Shown one piece after another: positions 5,568 through 7,155 of a DNA stretch of 7,155 nucleotides. Source of the stretch: Sphingobacterium sp. UBA6711. GTDB lineage: Bacteria; Bacteroidota; Bacteroidia; Sphingobacteriales; Sphingobacteriaceae. The stretch is taken from positions 41,240 to 48,394 of the forward strand of contig DKIT01000058.1 in the NCBI GenBank assembly GCA_002454415.1. The letters run 5' to 3'. The first letter of the stretch is position 1. Every line of letters starts with the position of its first letter. Made by a program: the position numbers and the translations under genes. The notes under the pieces are model-generated. The model ran no database searches. It was not told the DNA's origin and saw nothing but the letters and a program-made list of their open reading frames with translations.

Positions 5568-6408
5568 TTATGTCGTAGGTGTTGATATTGGAGGCACACA
5601 TATTTCCGCCTGTATCATTGACACAAAAGAATGGAATATATACCTAGAAAACGTGGCCAGAAACCACGTTTTTTCTCAAGGAGATGCTAAAACGATTTTA
5701 CAAACCTGGGCATCAGCTATAAAGGATATTATAGGCACCTGTCCTACTCCTATTCAGTTCATCGGCATTGCCATGCCGGGCCCCTTTGACTACGAAAATG
5801 GAATATCTAAGATACAGGGACAAAGCAAGTATGACAATCTGTATAACAAGGATGTCAAAGCGCTTTTAGCTGAAGAACTTGGATTTCCGCCTACGTCTAT
5901 CCACTTTATCAATGACGCAGCAGCCTTCCTACAAGGTGAAATATTCGTACAAAACTTGCAGACAAATAAGCGGATATTGGGAATCACGTTGGGTACTGGA
6001 CTTGGATCTGCGGTATGGAATCAAAGTGAAAAAGCCTATGATGCCGCCCTGTGGAACAGTCCTTACGAAGATTGTATTTTCGAAGAATTTCTTGTCACAC
6101 GGTGGTTCATCAAACGTTTCAAAGAAGTATCAGGAAAAGATGTTACGGGACTTAAAGATATTTTAGATCATCATCGGGAAACTGATGAATTTCAAATCAT
6201 CAAAGATGAATATGCTAAACATCTCTTTGATTTTATGCAGTTCTTCGCAGAGAAACATTCTGCTGAGATATTTATAGTCGGTGGCAATATCGCCAAAGCG
6301 CTACCTATTTTCATCGGTGACCGAAAAGAATTTGAAAGATTTCAAATTTATACAGCCATACTTGGTGAAAAAGCAGCTATGATTGGCGCTGCGAGTATAT
6401 TCAATTAA
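5554..6408 (+). CDS. ROK-family sugar kinase (possible glucokinase)
   Basis: A 284-residue protein of the ROK/actin-like ATPase fold. It shows the first phosphate-binding loop VGVDIGGTHISA (8-19), GIAMPGPFDYENG (71-83), the catalytic-Asp segment INDAAAFLQGE (119-129, Asp121 as likely base), the second phosphate loop GTGLGS (147-152) and the adenosine-site IVGGN (241-245). It should phosphorylate a hexose or amino sugar with ATP in the cytoplasm; the substrate cannot be told from sequence. The usual ROK zinc motif CxCGxxGCxE is absent: the corresponding region around 168-178 reads WNSPYEDCIFE with a single Cys. The ATG at 5554 overlaps the end of aroC by 14 bases in another frame, suggesting coupling. 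No metabolic link to chorismate is obvious; the pairing may be simple co-transcription. Confidence 0.85.
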   Translation: MLQDNYVVGVDIGGTHISACIIDTKEWNIYLENVARNHVFSQGDAKTILQTWASAIKDIIGTCPTPIQFIGIAMPGPFDYENGISKIQGQSKYDNLYNKDVKALLAEELGFPPTSIHFINDAAAFLQGEIFVQNLQTNKRILGITLGTGLGSAVWNQSEKAYDAALWNSPYEDCIFEEFLVTRWFIKRFKEVSGKDVTGLKDILDHHRETDEFQIIKDEYAKHLFDFMQFFAEKHSAEIFIVGGNIAKALPIFIGDRKEFERFQIYTAILGEKAAMIGAASIFN

Positions 6409-6456
6409 GAAAAGATCTCATTCCACTCGCTGGAATATTTAGCTTAGTAAAGCAAA

Positions 6457-6494
6457 AAAAATATCCATCTATTAAAACATAGATGGATATTTTT
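6457..6494. terminator. Bidirectional terminator between the ROK kinase and E1 genes
   Basis: Bases 6457-6471 and 6480-6494 form a perfect 15 bp stem with an 8-base loop. The plus strand ends in a T run (6490-6494), while the reverse strand runs into seven T (complement of A 6454-6460), so the hairpin can stop transcription from both converging genes. Its right arm lies inside the last codons of the E1 gene, and the E1 stop codon is in the loop. Confidence 0.85.
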
Positions 6495-7155
6495 CTGGAT
6501 TAGCTTCATGCATAATTGCATACACTGTCTCTACAACATCGTCGGAGGAAGGCTTGGAGAAATAGTCTCCATCTGATCCATATGGCGGGCGATGTGCTTT
6601 CGCTGTCAGTGTTCGCGGTTGACTATCCAACAAGTAATAGCCATTTTGCTTCTCTAATATCTCTTGTAAAATAAAGGCAGAAGCCCCGCCGGGAACATCC
6701 TCATCTACAATAAGCAGTTTATTTGTTTTCTTCAGCGATTCGGCACACAGCTTTCCTTTATCAAAAGGTTGCAATGTTTGTGCATCAATAATTTCAATCA
6801 ATATCCCCAGACGCTCTAATTCTACGGCAGCTTCCTCAACGACACGCAAAGTTGACCCATAGGATACCACCGTAATATCGCGTCCCTCTTTCACACATTC
6901 GGCATAACCGATTGGTACCGTAAATTCACCAACGTTTTCTGGTAGACGTTCTTTTAGACGATAGCCATTCAGACATTCGACAACGATAGCCGGTTCGTCA
7001 GAACGGAACAACGTATTGTACATTCCGGCAGCCTGTGTCATATTACGGGGCACGCAGACATGCAAGCCTCTCAAAGAACCCAAAATTACCGACATTGGCG
7101 ACCCAGAGTGCCATATCCCCTCCAATCGATGGCCGCGCGTACGAATAATCAACGG
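6472..7155 (-). CDS. 2-oxoacid dehydrogenase E1 component, beta-type C-terminal part (5' end beyond window)
   Basis: The last 227 residues of a thiamine-diphosphate-dependent E1 of a pyruvate or branched-chain 2-oxoacid dehydrogenase complex, on the reverse strand. The frame is open to the window edge, so the TTG at 7152-7150 is an internal Leu codon and not a start. The fragment begins in the beta-subunit pyrimidine-binding domain (RTRGHRLEGIWHSGSP, then GLHVCVPRN) and continues into the transketolase C-terminal domain (DITVVSYGSTL, IEIIDAQTLQPFD, LLIVDEDVPGGASAFI). It ends with KAHRPPYGSDGDYFSKPS and a short tail. In this phylum such E1 proteins are often single alpha/beta fusions, but the window does not show the N-terminal half. 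The substrate acid is not determinable here. It is convergent with the ROK gene. Confidence 0.9.
   Translation of the reverse strand, partial: PLIIRTRGHRLEGIWHSGSPMSVILGSLRGLHVCVPRNMTQAAGMYNTLFRSDEPAIVVECLNGYRLKERLPENVGEFTVPIGYAECVKEGRDITVVSYGSTLRVVEEAAVELERLGILIEIIDAQTLQPFDKGKLCAESLKKTNKLLIVDEDVPGGASAFILQEILEKQNGYYLLDSQPRTLTAKAHRPPYGSDGDYFSKPSSDDVVETVYAIMHEANPEKYPSMF

Noticed and set aside
5879..6166. A 95-codon plus-strand frame within the ROK kinase gene.
   Set aside because: It is an out-of-frame shadow of the kinase, whose motifs continue uninterrupted across the region, so there is no frameshift.
6420..6436. A small hairpin ATTCCA / TGGAAT after the ROK gene.
   Set aside because: The stem is only 6 bp with no T run, and the strong terminator just downstream explains transcript ending.
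7150..7152. TTG as a start codon for the E1 gene.
   Set aside because: The frame stays open to the window edge and begins in the middle of a conserved beta-subunit domain, so the gene clearly starts outside the window.

Overview
The window looks like chromosomal DNA from a Bacteroidota bacterium, most likely a Sphingobacteriaceae member such as Sphingobacterium or Pedobacter. The grounds are an AT-rich genome with moderate-GC genes, promoters that fit the Bacteroidota pattern (TTG, 17-20 bp, TAnnTTTG), almost no Shine-Dalgarno sequences, a DAHP synthase with a C-terminal chorismate mutase domain, and the style of the 2-oxoacid dehydrogenase E1. The genus is an inference. I see no mobile element, CRISPR array, tRNA or rRNA.

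Layout: (1) 1-455, reverse strand: a secreted thermonuclease-like protein, cut by the window edge. (2) 456-861: a very A-rich, G-poor gap carrying two divergent promoters. (3) 834-1024: an aromatic-amino-acid attenuator. It comprises a consensus promoter, a 21-residue leader peptide with nine Phe/Tyr in an 11-residue stretch, an antiterminator and a mutually exclusive intrinsic terminator just before pheA. (4) 1025-4256: pheA (prephenate dehydratase), DAHP synthase/chorismate mutase, and aroA (EPSP synthase), closed by a strong terminator. (5) 4461-6408: aroC (chorismate synthase) overlapping a ROK-family sugar kinase gene, probably a second transcription unit. (6) 6472-7155, reverse strand: the C-terminal part of a 2-oxoacid dehydrogenase E1, converging on the kinase gene with a shared bidirectional terminator.

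Together the genes cover the entry step of the shikimate pathway (DAHP synthase), its last two steps (AroA, AroC), and the branch from chorismate to prephenate (chorismate mutase domain) and phenylpyruvate (PheA). Phe/Tyr-sensing attenuation would set expression of pheA, DAHPS-CM and aroA, while aroC lies beyond a terminator and is probably controlled separately. Prephenate dehydrogenase, an aromatic aminotransferase and the middle shikimate genes are absent from the window.

The main discovery is the attenuator at 834-1024. It is fully readable in the sequence, and its leader gene is too short for ordinary gene finders. A second point to check is that EPSP synthase has Arg at two positions corresponding to active-site Gly96 and Gln171 of the E. 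coli enzyme.
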